Notes: generated by a model not told the origin, from the letters alone. A DNA stretch of 64,000 nucleotides from Siphonodentalium dalli (GCA_032622095.1 CP136065.1:52507949-52571948), one strand, 5' to 3'; shown: positions 37,144 through 47,722, counted from the first letter of the stretch. Numbers and translations are program-made.

Positions 37144-37229
37144 TTGCAGATGAGGTCCCCAGATGGTGAATTTAGTGATGCTATCACACAGTGGGCTAGC
37201 ATCACCAAATTCACCCTCTGGGAACCTCT
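37144..37229. mobile_element. Family B hairpin fragment in WDFY3 intron
   Basis: One hairpin only: 'ttgcagatgaggtccccag' to 'caccctctgggaacctctgg'. Confidence 0.7.
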
Positions 37230-37239
37230 GGAAGGAGTT

Positions 37240-37359
37240 CTATTTATTAGAGGGAAATGATCAGATAATAAGTACCTGTACAACAAATGATTGTTGAACT
37301 TATTATCTGAACAATTCCTGAGGGATAACTACTGTACTCGTCAATGAGTATAGAAAGGG
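37240..37359. mobile_element. Family H right end in WDFY3 intron
   Basis: 'gaacttattatctgaacaat' to 'gagtatagaaaggg' followed by TTAA. Confidence 0.62.
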
Positions 37360-37550
37360 TTAATCCTTTCAAGTCAGGTAGTTGGATCTTTCAACTAAAT
37401 TTGTATCTGTATTCTTAGTGATTTTGAGCCGAGGTCAATGTTGGCCTTAGGCTTAAGTTGGCCTATATTCGCACTCAGTGTTAAAATCTTCTTATCACCT
37501 TCTTTGGATCTCAAGTTATACCGGAAGCTATTCCTTGAAGCTCTCCCATA

Positions 37551-38004
37551 TGTGACCCGCCATATCAAATCCAGTCATAAGTCGGGATTTTTTTACCCTG
37601 TGCCAATGCATTCTCTTATATATGTGAGGCGACCTATACTCGCATATATAAGAGAATGCATTGGCCTAACAATTTTTTACAATTTTAATAATTTTTTCTT
37701 GTATTCTTTAACAATTTTATAATTTCACCCATACAGAGCCCCAGACAAACATGAGCAGACGACACTCTTCTATATGCTTCTATATATGTGTGGGGCTCCC
37801 TGCAGGGTAATGGATGTTTTTTTATTTTATGTCCTAAAAATTGTCAGAAACATTTATTTAAAACAAATGATAAAAAATTGTTAGGCCAATGCATTCTCTT
37901 ATATATGTGAGGCGACCTATGGTCAACTCGCATATATAAGAGAATGCATTGGCACAGGGTAAAAAAATCACGACTTACGACTGGATTTGATATGGCGGGT
38001 CACA
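37551..38004. mobile_element. Family C core in shell 4, inside WDFY3 intron
   Basis: TGTGACCCGCC termini flanked by TA. Same three-level nesting as the copy at 23299 but with the inner module in the opposite orientation. It ends 163 bp from the donor of the first coding exon. Confidence 0.84.
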
Positions 38005-38167
38005 TATATCCACTTGAATCACCTGCTGTACAGCTGATGGGCAATCTGGACGCGAACAGAATTACAAGTACTAGTATATATAGCCAAACTATAGTTTTTT
38101 TTAAATATAATATCCAAATAAACACCAACCCAACATTAAGAATGACCATATTTGATTCAGTACTCAC

Positions 38168-38377
38168 CTTACAAAACAGAGGCAACATATTATACAGTTT
38201 ATCTTCTTGCTCTTTTTGCGTGACCTTTGATGAAGGATGCCGAAAATCGCCAAATAGTTTACGCAGATGCATCAAACCAAGTGAGTTATCACTCTTAGAT
38301 TCACTATCTCCCTCTGGAACACCACGTCCAACCAACTTCTTCATAAAGCTACTCATAATGTCATTCAGAATTGCAAC
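38168..38377 (-). CDS. WDFY3: WDFY3 (ALFY) orthologue, first coding exon
   Basis: WDFY3/ALFY is a very large BEACH-WD40-FYVE scaffold that links ubiquitinated, p62-bound aggregates to the autophagy machinery at PI3P membranes. This exon encodes only its extreme N-terminus. Seen: a pyrimidine-rich acceptor (ttttcttcag) before 38377 and a consensus donor (AAG/gtgagta) after 38168. The exon is 210 bp, phase 0 to 0. The likely start is the ATG at 38356 (A at -3); the ATG at 38344 is an alternative. From 38356 it gives 63 residues, including LGLMHLRKLF and VTQKEQEDKLYNMLP. From memory of the family, vertebrate WDFY3 has LGLMHLRRLF and MTQKEQEEKLYMMLP at the same place. The first 21 bases are in frame without a stop and are taken as 5' UTR. 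BEACH, WD40 and FYVE domains lie outside the window. Exon identity is close to certain; the exact start is less so. Confidence 0.92.
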
Positions 38378-38384
38378 CTGAAGA

Positions 38385-38510
38385 AAACAATTTTAGGTTA
38401 GGCATGAAAAAATCTCCGCCACCAGAATTGTAAAATGACTGAGCCGTGTGCATGGGCTTATATGTTAAGGACAACTGTACTGCCAATAGCAAATAACTAA
38501 ACCGCATTGA
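38385..38510 (+). repeat. Dispersed repeat I, copy next to WDFY3 exon
   Basis: 'catgaaaaaatctccgcc', 'aattgtaaaatgactgagcc' and 'acaactgtactgccaatagc' match the minus strand at 56762-56890. Confidence 0.6.
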
Positions 38511-38565
38511 CTAATATTGGCATACTCGCATGGACACGGCATGGTTGTTACACTTATCAGAACAC

Positions 38566-38649
38566 ACAGGGCCTCTCATTGTGGAATAGACTATTCCAAT
38601 GCATGCTTTCATATAACTGAGTGGGAGCATCCATTCAGTATTGAAAGGG
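38566..38649. mobile_element. Family H end, reversed orientation
   Basis: 'gagtgggagcatccattcag' then 'tattgaaaggg' and TTAA: the inverse of the left end at 8147. Confidence 0.6.
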
Positions 38650-39623
38650 TTAAAAGTATAAATTGTTTATTTCGACACGACTCAGTCTCAGACATCGCTG
38701 ACATTTGTCAATATATGCACATAACCTGTAGAGAATAGAAAATAGTTTGAAATATTATATATCAATACTATTGGATTCAGCATTCAATGATGCATGCATA
38801 TATCACAAAATGCCAGTGATGATAGCCATCTGAAGTAGACAGAAGTCCCAATGTAACTTATACCGATTATATAGATGGGAAACTACATACATGTAGTACA
38901 TCCCTGCCAGTCCTTTACTGAGTCCTTCGTATATTTTCGCCATAATGGAAAAGCCCAACACCAAAAGAATACGCGTGGTCTGGAATTCTACGGGTTCACC
39001 AGAAACGCTAAAACAAGCGGGTGTCTATAACCAGGGACTAGGAAAATTTCGGAAACGAAATACGCTAAATGATACGTCTCAGCCGGCTGAGACGCCATAT
39101 TTCGTCAGCCACAAACATCGCGACTGAGCCGGCTTAGCTGGATAACCAGCCATGAAATTGGTTGAGCTACAATGTACATGTAGCTGTGAAAACTACATGT
39201 AGTTGTCGTGGCTTCGGGGTCTATAGCCAGAACATGTACATCCAACTAGCATGCCTGGTTTTTAGAAAGAGTAGCTACATGTAGTATACCCCCACCATAG
39301 TTCCCAAACAAGGCTTAAAGCAGGCCTGAGATCCACTCTCAGGAAATTAAAATCGCAAAATCATGCCCATCAATCCATGAATTCATCCATCAATCCACAC
39401 CTGGAGTTTTAACTGTTGAGGTCCAGCACTCCAGCTGTCACTTTATGGTCACTTTACACAGGAATATGTTAGAAACCATGTGTTTTGCACATTAATGAAC
39501 ACCATTATGTATGTGCATTGGTGGTAAAAAAAACTTCTCTTTTTTTATAGAAATTTTAGGCTTTTTCTCAAAATACCAATAAAAAGATTAGGGTCGGCGT
39601 TTATCTTTTTTCTTTGGCCTTGG

Positions 39624-39926
39624 GCAAGCCTGCAAATAGTGTGTCTGTCATTTGCAGAATGAGGTCCTCAGAGGGTGAAGTTAGTGATGCTACCCTGCAT
39701 AGTGGGCTAGCATAACCAAATTCACCCTTAGGGGACATCATTCTGCTTAGGCCTCATCTTTTGGATAGTATCTATACATATACCCGGTAGTCTCAAATTA
39801 GCATTGTTTTTAGTGAATATTTCCCTTCTGGGAAGTTTTATATCCACTAATTTGCAGAAGATAAAATGCATAATCGAGGTGAAGTAATGGTTGAACATCA
39901 CCAACTTGATCTGGTCTCCCATAGTT
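39624..39926. mobile_element. Family B element, left part
   Basis: Terminus CAAGCCTGCAAATAGTG, left hairpin and central module. The right hairpin is missing and the copy ends at a TTAA-CCCTTTCAGTGCC shell fragment. It lies inside the long-TIR element at 39400-42076. Confidence 0.72.
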
Positions 39927-39931
39927 ATTAA

Positions 39932-39990
39932 CCCTTTCAGTGCCAAGTCCGATTTTTGTATCAACCCATATTTCCTTGATCATTTTTCAA
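39932..39990. mobile_element. Family C shell 3 left-end fragment
   Basis: TTAA-CCCTTTCAGTGCCAAG and 'tttttgtatcaacccatat', without a core. It directly follows a truncated B element. Confidence 0.62.
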
Positions 39991-40290
39991 ATTTATTGAT
40001 TATAATAATGTGATACATTGATGGAAAGAGCTCTTCTTTTTATTGGAATGTCTCCCGAGGAGCGAAGCTCCGAGGGAGACATTCCGTTCTCGAGCGGGTG
40101 ACAAATCTCAATGTCTCCCGAGAAGGGCAACAACTGTTTTGTTATCTGATTATACCACAGAAAATATCCTTGCCATCCACACGCACGATGTTGCACTGAG
40201 TCATGAGTGCTTTCTTTCCCGATTATGTATATTTTCAGTAACTACTTATCGTCCCATAGGATTTCTGTTCCATAAACGATAGTCAAGCTG

Positions 40291-40509
40291 TTAAGCGTTT
40301 GATAATCCGCGTTTATTTACGATCATTTTGGTGGTCAAATCGTCAATATCAGTCCATGCAATGTAAACCAATAAGCCATATAGGTATGTTCTCGTCTTCT
40401 GCAAGGCATATTCAATGTCGTCTTGTGCGCGCAATTTACTCGCGATGTTCATGTCATAACGGTCTTCCCCGAAAGCTATTGGGAAGTTGTCAATTTCATT
40501 AATGTACAT
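40291..40509 (-). CDS. Unrecognised open frame (72 codons)
   Basis: ATG at 40509 to TAA, within unique, CpG-containing sequence inside the long-TIR element. Residues such as DDIEYALQKTRTYLYGLL look protein-like, but I recognise no family. No splice or promoter evidence was found. It may be a captured gene fragment or chance. On either side a direct repeat, 'gcgggygacaaa' then 'caatgtctcccg', occurs at about 40096 and 40954. Confidence 0.2.
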   Translation of the reverse strand: MYINEIDNFPIAFGEDRYDMNIASKLRAQDDIEYALQKTRTYLYGLLVYIAWTDIDDLTTKMIVNKRGLSNA

Positions 40510-42796
40510 TCATATGTGTCAGTGCTCATGGCGATCCTCACATAAAATACTTCTATGGTCACATTGCAGACATCGCGGAGGATAAGCGTACAGTACCATT
40601 CATTCGCGACAAACGTATGCATTACGTTGTCTACCAGGGAACATTTTTAACCAACCAACCTAAAGGGATCCTCTCTTTCAATCTTGCATCAAAATGTCGA
40701 CATGAACAAATTGAATCACCGAGATGTTTCGATGTAAAAAGTAAATAATAACGCTTGTCCGATAAAAGTATCAACTTAAAACTTAAGAATATTAGTGTTC
40801 ACTAAATATATGCAAATTAGCAAACACCACAACTAGTGTGTTTTGCGAATCCGTGGGGTATATAAGATCTATGATTTTATAGTACGTTGTAGATGCGAAG
40901 TAGATGAGTTACTGCAGTGTGTGTTTGGAGATATTCTTGTAATATAACATCAAGCGGGCGACAAAAACAATGTCTCCCGGGTCAGCGGGCGACAGTGTGA
41001 TTTGTCGCCCGCCACGTGACAGCACATGGGCCAATCAGAAGGCTGGAAAATAGGGAGGAGGATAACAAAATATGATAATATGTAAACATAATTTGCGCCC
41101 ACTTGTTACTGTTCATGGGAATTTCGGATGAATTTTTATCTTTTGAAGGATTTGATGATAAACCCTAACGGGACACAATAAAATAATATATACAAATTAC
41201 AATGTATGTAAATAATCACATATAACGTAAATATGGATGTTTAGCCTGCCCGTGTAATACGAGTCTCAGCTGTCTGGCCATCGACGCAGCCCTGTCTCGA
41301 ATTTTGCGCGCCGATGTAGGTTGTGACATCATGATGTATGTCTTGGTGCCATGACGCCTTTACTGGTTTCTGCTGGTTTCCCAAGAAGCAATCTGAATCT
41401 TTACAGGACTCTGCGATCTTTCAATCGAAACTTATAGTTTCCGTTTTTCGGACTTGAACTTTGAGAATATTTCTTCAATCTTTTAGGTGGAAATACCATT
41501 AGAAAATGGAAGATCAAATCTAAACGGCCAGTAAGGCCCCTAGAATCCTCTTTCGGGGCAAATATTTTTAATAATTTTATAAAATATGTAAACAAAACTT
41601 TTTCATGCAATTTCAGTTTTTGTTAACCAGGGCTTTGGTTTAATTTACATTCAACTTTTTAAACGTCTTTGGCTTTAGGAGCATGCTGTTCCTACGTATG
41701 ATGAAGTATAGCTAACATTTACTAGAACAAAGTTTTTTTTTGTGCCCTGGAGCATTTTGTCCAATTAAACATTTTGAGGTGGTATTATTCAATACAAAAT
41801 GGCGGCCGTCGCCAACAATAATTTTTTGGACTCGGCTGATCCTCAAGTTATGAATAAATTATTCTATTTTAGGTAACTTCAATCTATTTACAGATTGGGC
41901 TGATAAAGTCGATTAGTATATCACATATCCGCATACCCTAGGTCGCTTCGCTTACGCGGCTTTGCCGCGGGAGAGCAGGCGCTATTATGATCATTGGTGT
42001 GCAAAACACATGGTTTCACGAACACATCCTTGTGTAAGGTGACCATGAAGTGACAGCTGGACCTCAAAACTCCAGGTTATATAGAGGTTACCACCACACA
42101 TGGTAGGGGGTACATGTACTGGCTACCTCCAGGCAATGGGATGTAGTCATCACAATACAAGTACTGGTATAATGGTGGTATTATGGGTAAAAAAATTCAT
42201 AAAACGTTAGTGACATCAATTTCGAACCAAGTAGGCCTAATATAGCAAGAATGTTGAAAATGCAGTATGTGAATAACAAATCACATACTTGAGCATAAAG
42301 CAAGTTTGATCTTTTATTCAATCAGTTTTAATGTATATTTCCACTGTGTCGTTCAAGTAATCTTATCCCACAACATATCGACTTGGCATTTTATGTCACT
42401 TCGGCAGAGGTAGTTCAATATTACTGTAGCTGAATAATAAATGTAAAAAAATATATATATATTTTTAAATATTTCCCTACCTGCCCTAATATTTTCGCTC
42501 TGTTAGTTGAAACATACAATCTTTTGACTTATGCCCAACACAACCACAGGGGCTATCTGAACGGAAAATTATTTTGGCATTTTGTAATCTTTTTGGCAAT
42601 TTTACCGAGGCTTTGGCTGAACCCAAGTACTACTACCTGTAAGCTACAGAGGAAAATACAAGAACTATTTATCTGTTAAAAATAGAGTACGTAACTAGGT
42701 ATGAAAATGAAAATGAAACTGCTGAAGTGAAAATATCTGCAATTAAATGTTTTTTATTGTAAATTTGGCATCATATAATATACTGTTTAGTTTTAG

Positions 42797-42921
42797 TGAG
42801 TTGATCCGTATCGTCGCATCACGTCTCATTGAGGTGGGCAGATTGCCCGATCAAACTCGCTCCTGTGACTTGATCCGACAATCTGTCCCATATCAACTCC
42901 ACGTGATACGACTAGATCAAC
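42797..42921. repeat. Diverged inverted repeat (125 bp)
   Basis: 'cgcatcacgtctcattgagg' and 'gggcagattgcccgatcaa' pair imperfectly with 'tgatccgacaatctgtccc' and 'actccacgtgatacgac'. It lies 59 bp before the 2-kb element at 42980. Confidence 0.5.
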
Positions 42922-42979
42922 ACTGTTGTAATAATATGTATGTATCATAGTATAATATAGTTTGTATTCATCTCTTCAT

Positions 42980-45021
42980 CAGATCAGGCACAGGTGCCAA
43001 ATGAGCTAAATAGCTCATTTGAGCTCACGTAGCTAAATTGAGCTAAATTTTTAATGGGATTTATGTCTGTCGCTTCAGTTCAATGCATAACTCGAATATC
43101 GACATGCGCTTTTAATTGTACTGGATTAACATAACATTGAGCTTCACAAATATACCTTCCGCTCATTTACTCACAACAGTCTTGGATGTGATTTAACTGA
43201 CATTTGCTTAAGGATTTACCCATATGTTTTCATTAAAATTCGGAAGAGAAAATAGTGTTTAGTTGACTTTTCCTTCCGTAAATCTTGCTGTGTCAGCTCC
43301 GCTACACCATGTTTATAAGTAGGATTTCAATTGAAATTCACCAGTTAGAACGTATGGAAAGCCACGTGCTTAACCATATCGACAAAATAGAAAACACAGT
43401 AAGCGATGCGTAAAATTATACAGTAGAATACGAATGTATTGACCGCTCGTGCTTCCGTATTTCTTCCTCCGAATGGGAGTCCAGTCACTTTGGGAAAATT
43501 ATTTCTCGTAAATGGATGCCAGCGGTTAATCCAATCGGACAAGACGTTGTAACCTCGTGTCGTTAACCTTCATAACTACGATCCAGGTAAATTCACATGC
43601 AGAAGCGGCAGTTTTATGTACACAATTCGTAAGTTCGATAAAAAGTTTAATCAATCTCATAAAAGTGTTAATCAAATCAGTCCCTAGGAATCACTGTTAG
43701 TTGAATAAAATATTATTTAATAATATTAAATCAATATTTTATATTTAGTTATTATAGTTATATTAAGTACAGTTTGGAAAGTAAAAAGTTTGTGTACTGC
43801 ATTTTCATTGGTGGATGATTTTCACGAAATTACAAGAGTTAAAATTTTATGCCACACAAACATTCGCGCTTTCTGAGTTTATATCATAATATTCCGTATT
43901 TTTTTCTTGAAACGATGGTGTATTCAGATTGTTAGTATCTTTACCCACTTACGAGAAAATAGCTGTTAGTTACTCGAATATTCCTTCAGGTGCAAACTCG
44001 GTGGAATTCTTTACAATTTTGGAAAAACATATCCATTCTATAAATACCATTTTACTTATTCGCACCCGGTGATAATCCGAATAAAAGGGATTACGGATGT
44101 GAGTAAACAGACGTCGGGTGTGGTAAACTGGCTCTGCTGTACACTACTAAGTGCATATTTTAACTCATTCTCATTACTAGATAAATGTAGAAATGACCAT
44201 CTCAAACTAATATATCTATATATTTTCAAGTAGGGCCCTGGGGATGGTTGATACCTTGAGATGTGAAAGCAAATTTTATATTCCAAGCTCCCGGTTAACT
44301 CCGCATCTCAAGAGTGGCAATGGGAGATAACTCGTGCTGGGTTTGGCTGCAAAAGTAATGTGTAATAGGGAACTGGATTGATAACTTCCTGTTTTAAACA
44401 ATTTTGCAGAATTACGTCACTTGATATTAAAATAGCCGACAGTTATTCAATGTGAATATTGGATGGAAAATTACGATTTATGTACAACTCAGACAAGGTA
44501 CAGTTGATATGACCCGACGAGCACATTAAGAACAATTAACTTAATTGTCACATGTCAAATGTGGGGAGATAAATGCATTTTTTTTGAACGAAAAATTGAA
44601 TTGTTCGTTTTAGTGATAGAGCACAGGGGGTGGTCTGCAGCCAATGAGATGATGGTTTTCATAATAACAAAATCTGATGTTGCCCAACTGTACCTGTTAT
44701 CTGTATAGTAGAGGTAATGTATCTAGATCTATTTGTTATATTTTAATCAAATTTAATATTACATGGACAGTGATTCCTAGGACTGTGATCAAATCGCCTT
44801 TGTTTGCACCGCGGTTGTTTTAATTAGTTGTACCGAAGGTGTTTCTGTGAAGCTTCACGTGCGGTCTAACTAATGAAATTAAAAGCGCATATCGATATTT
44901 CGAGTTAGGTGTTGAACTGAAGCGACAGACATACATGTAAATCCCATTAAAAATTTAGCTCAATTTAGCTACGTGAGCTCAAATGAGCTATTTAGCTCAT
45001 TTGGCACCTGTGCCCGACCTG
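42980..45021. mobile_element. Long-TIR element, 5-bp TSD (2,042 bp)
   Basis: Inverted ends of about 190 bp start CAGATCAGGCACAGGTGCC / GGCACCTGTGCCCGACCTG. Perfect 5-bp duplication ttcat. Subterminal palindromes 'gagctaaatagctc' and 'gagctcacgtagct'. No transposase-like frame in the 1.6-kb interior, so apparently non-autonomous. It shares the CAGGTC-GGCACA end, 5-bp duplication and AGCT palindromes with the element at 34292. Confidence 0.83.
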
Positions 45022-45429
45022 TTCATGTTTACGAGTCATTGAATAAATTCTAGATCTATCTGTCATCACAGGGCAGGTGAAATAATGGAATGGAAATGAC
45101 AACAAAGAAATAAATGTTAAGAACAGTGGAAATGGAGTGAGCTCAGTCTTCAGACGGGGATAAATTCCGGGGATAGTTGAGTAACACTAGAAACAGTAGG
45201 GCCAACAGGAGAAATAAATTATAATTTGCGTGATAAATAAATTTAGGCGAATCGATTGACCTGATTTCTAGATGTCAACAGTCCGATAGACCGAGCTGAT
45301 TAGCTAAAAATCCGTATCCGTATACTAAAGGAATATCTTATGACGAAACTTAGTAAACATCACGAACGAATGACCAACAAATTAGCCCGTGTACACAGAA
45401 GCGGCAGATATTCCAAGAGTGTTTCCATT

Positions 45430-45500
45430 TCGTTACATTTGTTGCAGTTAACTTCCGCACTTGCGCGATTGAAGAAGATACTTCCGGGGTTTTACCAAAG
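45430..45500 (-). promoter_or_regulatory. Paired ETS-like sites
   Basis: On the minus strand CCGGAAGT (45480-45487) and GCGGAAGT (45451-45458) lie 21 bp apart near 'atcgcgcaag'. Paired GGAAGT sites are common at TATA-less promoters, and the position upstream of WDFY3 on its strand would fit. Speculative. Confidence 0.2.
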
Positions 45501-45555
45501 CACATATTGGGCTGACTTATTCTTGAATGGGCAACACAATGGATTCCATATCTGG

Positions 45556-45979
45556 AAAGGTACTCAATCTGATTCGACGGTCCCCATATCATCAGATTCC
45601 AACAACAACAATTTTTTTGAAATGCCGCTTCAGTAATCAGAATCGATAATTGCCCAACAATAATGCTAACCACAGTCAACCATAGTATAAAATTGCCCAA
45701 AACCTATTATTTATCAACGTTTTGTTCAACGAAATTTTGTCGGTTGTCAAATATATCTGACACAAAAAGGGCACTGGATTTTAGAGTTATCGATCTTCAT
45801 CCGCTATCCTGTCAGGAAGTTCTTCTCGTCGACAATAATTAAAATAATATATTTCACAGATCGATATATGATCACTCCTCGCTTTGATGGGTGGGTTCCT
45901 CGACTCGAATCAAATATTTTTTACCCCCGAAGCCAAAGAAATGGTAATTTAGGAGCGTCTGATCGGATTGAGTACCTTT
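45556..45979. mobile_element. GGTACTCAATC-terminated MITE (424 bp)
   Basis: Termini AAAGGTACTCAATC / GATTGAGTACCTTT. No clear target duplication. Interior 'aaatgccgcttcagtaatca' is shared with 26989-27367. No coding capacity. Confidence 0.75.
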
Positions 45980-46295
45980 AAGGGGAGACGCACGTTTTGC
46001 ATAAATACAACAAAAAAAATGGGAAGAGATTATCAACAAAGAATTTGTCTAGATATATCCGGCAAACATATTATCATCTTCATTGAATATAGAATCTGAG
46101 CAATTATTAAGAGACAACAAAAACAATGGATTTTCATACATTTGAGAGGTTGAAAATATTATTTTATTTTTTAATTGTCCCTTAATTTGGGCTGACTAAT
46201 ATAGTCCCAGCTTGAGTTACCATGCACCTGAGCATTCACTATAGGCCCTATAGTTCTTGTGAGACACATATATAGGGCTTATATATATATATATA

Positions 46296-47034
46296 TCTAT
46301 TATATATTTTGGAAGATCTGTGTATACTGTGTTTGTCTGTCTGTATGTCTGTCTATCTGTAATCGATGGACTCGAAAACGGCCGAGCCGATTTCGATGAA
46401 ACTTGGTATGTGGGGATATGTTCGACCGGGGAGTAACATAGGCCTATTAATTTTCCCGTGCGACGTGATCGTGTAATTTCAAGGTCAAACGCCCGAATAT
46501 CACGGGATGTCGATGAAACTTGGTATGTGGGGGTACCTTTGGCCGGGGAGTGGCATAACCCGTTTAATTTGCCCGTGCGGCGTGACATTGACCTTGAAAT
46601 CTGGTCATTTCAAGGTCAAACGCCCGAATATCACGGGATTTCGATGAAACTTGGTATGTGGGGATACTTTCGTATGGGGGGGTCTCATAAGCATATTCAT
46701 TTGCCCGTGCGACGTGACCTTGACCTTGAAATCGGGTCAATTCAAGGTCAAATCGCCAATTTTGATGGGATTTCGACGAAATTTTATACATATGGTCACG
46801 TTTGTCCACTGGGTGTTTTGGACGGGTCAAATCGTGACCCCGACCTGACCTTGACCTTCAAAATGATCAATTCAAGGTCAAATCTGGTAAAACCGGATGG
46901 ATTTCGACGGGCACGTTTGTCGGGTACTTTTGTCCGGGCAGTGTTTTGGACTGGTCAAATCGTGACCCCACTTGACATTGACCTTCAAAATGGACAATTC
47001 AAGGTCAAAGCCGGACGAAGTGGGTCACCTGCTA

Positions 47035-47035
<1 letters not shown>
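46296..47035 (+). mobile_element. Non-autonomous Helitron-like element 2 (740 bp) with tandem core
   Basis: It has the same 5' end (TCTATTATATATTTTGG) and 3' end (gccggacgaagtgggtcacc, then TG and CTAG) as the copy at 12970. It is flanked by A and T inside an AT dinucleotide tract. The interior holds units of about 131 bp, each with 'tttcgatgaaacttggtatg', 'ccggggagt' and 'tgaccttgaccttgaaat'. The last units change to the 'gtgttttggacgggtcaaat' type seen in element 3. A long open frame here is a by-product of unit periodicity. Confidence 0.78.

Positions 47036-47121
<86 letters not shown>
47036..47121 (+). repeat. Dinucleotide tract (TA)n(GA)n
   Basis: About 18 TA then about 25 GA units between a Helitron end and the LINE remnant. 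Confidence 0.9.
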
Positions 47122-47123
<2 letters not shown>

Positions 47124-47722
47124 ATATAGAGCTATGGTGAGAACATCACTCGAATATGGAGCTGAAATATATGGGACCTCGCCGCAGTAGGAGAAATAGA
47201 GAAGATGGAGAAAGTACAGAGAAGAGCGGCTAGATTCATCACCAACATGCACTATAGACAGGGAAAAGGGCGCAGTATAGGCCTAACCAGCATGATAGAT
47301 GACATAAGGTTAGACTCACTAGAGATCTACAGAAAGATCAAGAGAATAGAACTCTTCGGAAAGGTGGTTGATGGGGAAATCCCAGCCATACACACACACA
47401 TGATTTACTAAAGGATAAGAAAGGAACACATGACTTACTAAAAGAAAAGAAAGGACGGAAGATTCGAGCAAAACAATTTCCAGACTATAAAAGTGATAAC
47501 ATAATTTCGAGCCAAGAGTGTATCAACTCACGATCGTTCTAACCATTAAGAGCCAACACGGACCAATATAAACATTCATTCTTCATGAGAACGACCAGGG
47601 ACTGGAACAGCTTAGAAGAATACGCATGCTCTGGGACCACATCAGGATGAACATCAGAGTAATAGCAACGACGCGACAACAGCCGAGAGGCTCCTGCGCC
47701 GGATAAATACAGATACAGATAG
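47122..47722 (+). pseudogene. Degenerate 3' end of a non-LTR retrotransposon (Jockey/CR1/L2-like RT)
   Basis: Three frames in succession carry motifs of the C-terminal tail of LINE reverse transcriptases. These are AYRAMVRTSLEYGAEIYGTS (47122 on), EKMEKVQRRAARFITNMHY (about 47193 on) and KHSFFMRTTRDWNSLEE (47570 on). They correspond to the family's usual 'MVRP-LEYAS-VWDP', 'IEKVQRRAARF' and 'SFFPRTIRDWNSLP' blocks. At least two frameshifts and a stop separate them, so the copy is dead. The 3' end runs into aaatacagatacagatag, a short-repeat tail typical of CR1/L2-type elements. It is 5'-truncated next to the (TA)n(GA)n tract that abuts a Helitron-like element ending at 47035. Confidence 0.8.

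Larger units (their letters stand above)
36497..38167 (-). other. WDFY3 intron between the first two coding exons
   Basis: This 1,671-bp intron has donor gtgagta and acceptor tttgcag. About two thirds is transposon: a C element (36544-36989), a B fragment (37144-37229), an H end (about 37240-37359) and a second C element (37551-38004). Little unique sequence is left, mainly next to the splice sites. The acceptor keeps only 47 bp of non-element sequence upstream of the exon. Confidence 0.85.
39400..42076. mobile_element. Probable long-TIR element (2.7 kb), composite
   Basis: Inverted ends of roughly 100 bp. Left 'cctggagtttt...gttgag' and 'gaaaccatgtgttttgcaca'; right 'tgtgcaaaacacatggtttc' and 'cctcaaaactccagg'. 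No clear target duplication. It contains a truncated B element, a C shell fragment and a CpG-richer stretch with an unrecognised frame. Could also be two facing copies of one repeat. Confidence 0.6.

Noticed and set aside
38945-39127. 60-codon plus-strand frame MEKPNTKRIRVV
   Set aside because: Single short frame without homologue or splice context; more likely upstream non-coding sequence of WDFY3.
45350-45700. 116-codon minus-strand frame
   Set aside because: Its first half is GGTACTCAATC MITE sequence; no conserved motif.
46458-47129. Longest open frame in the window (223 codons)
   Set aside because: It runs through the tandem units of a Helitron-like element and ends in (TA)n(GA)n. The openness follows from unit length and repeat composition.
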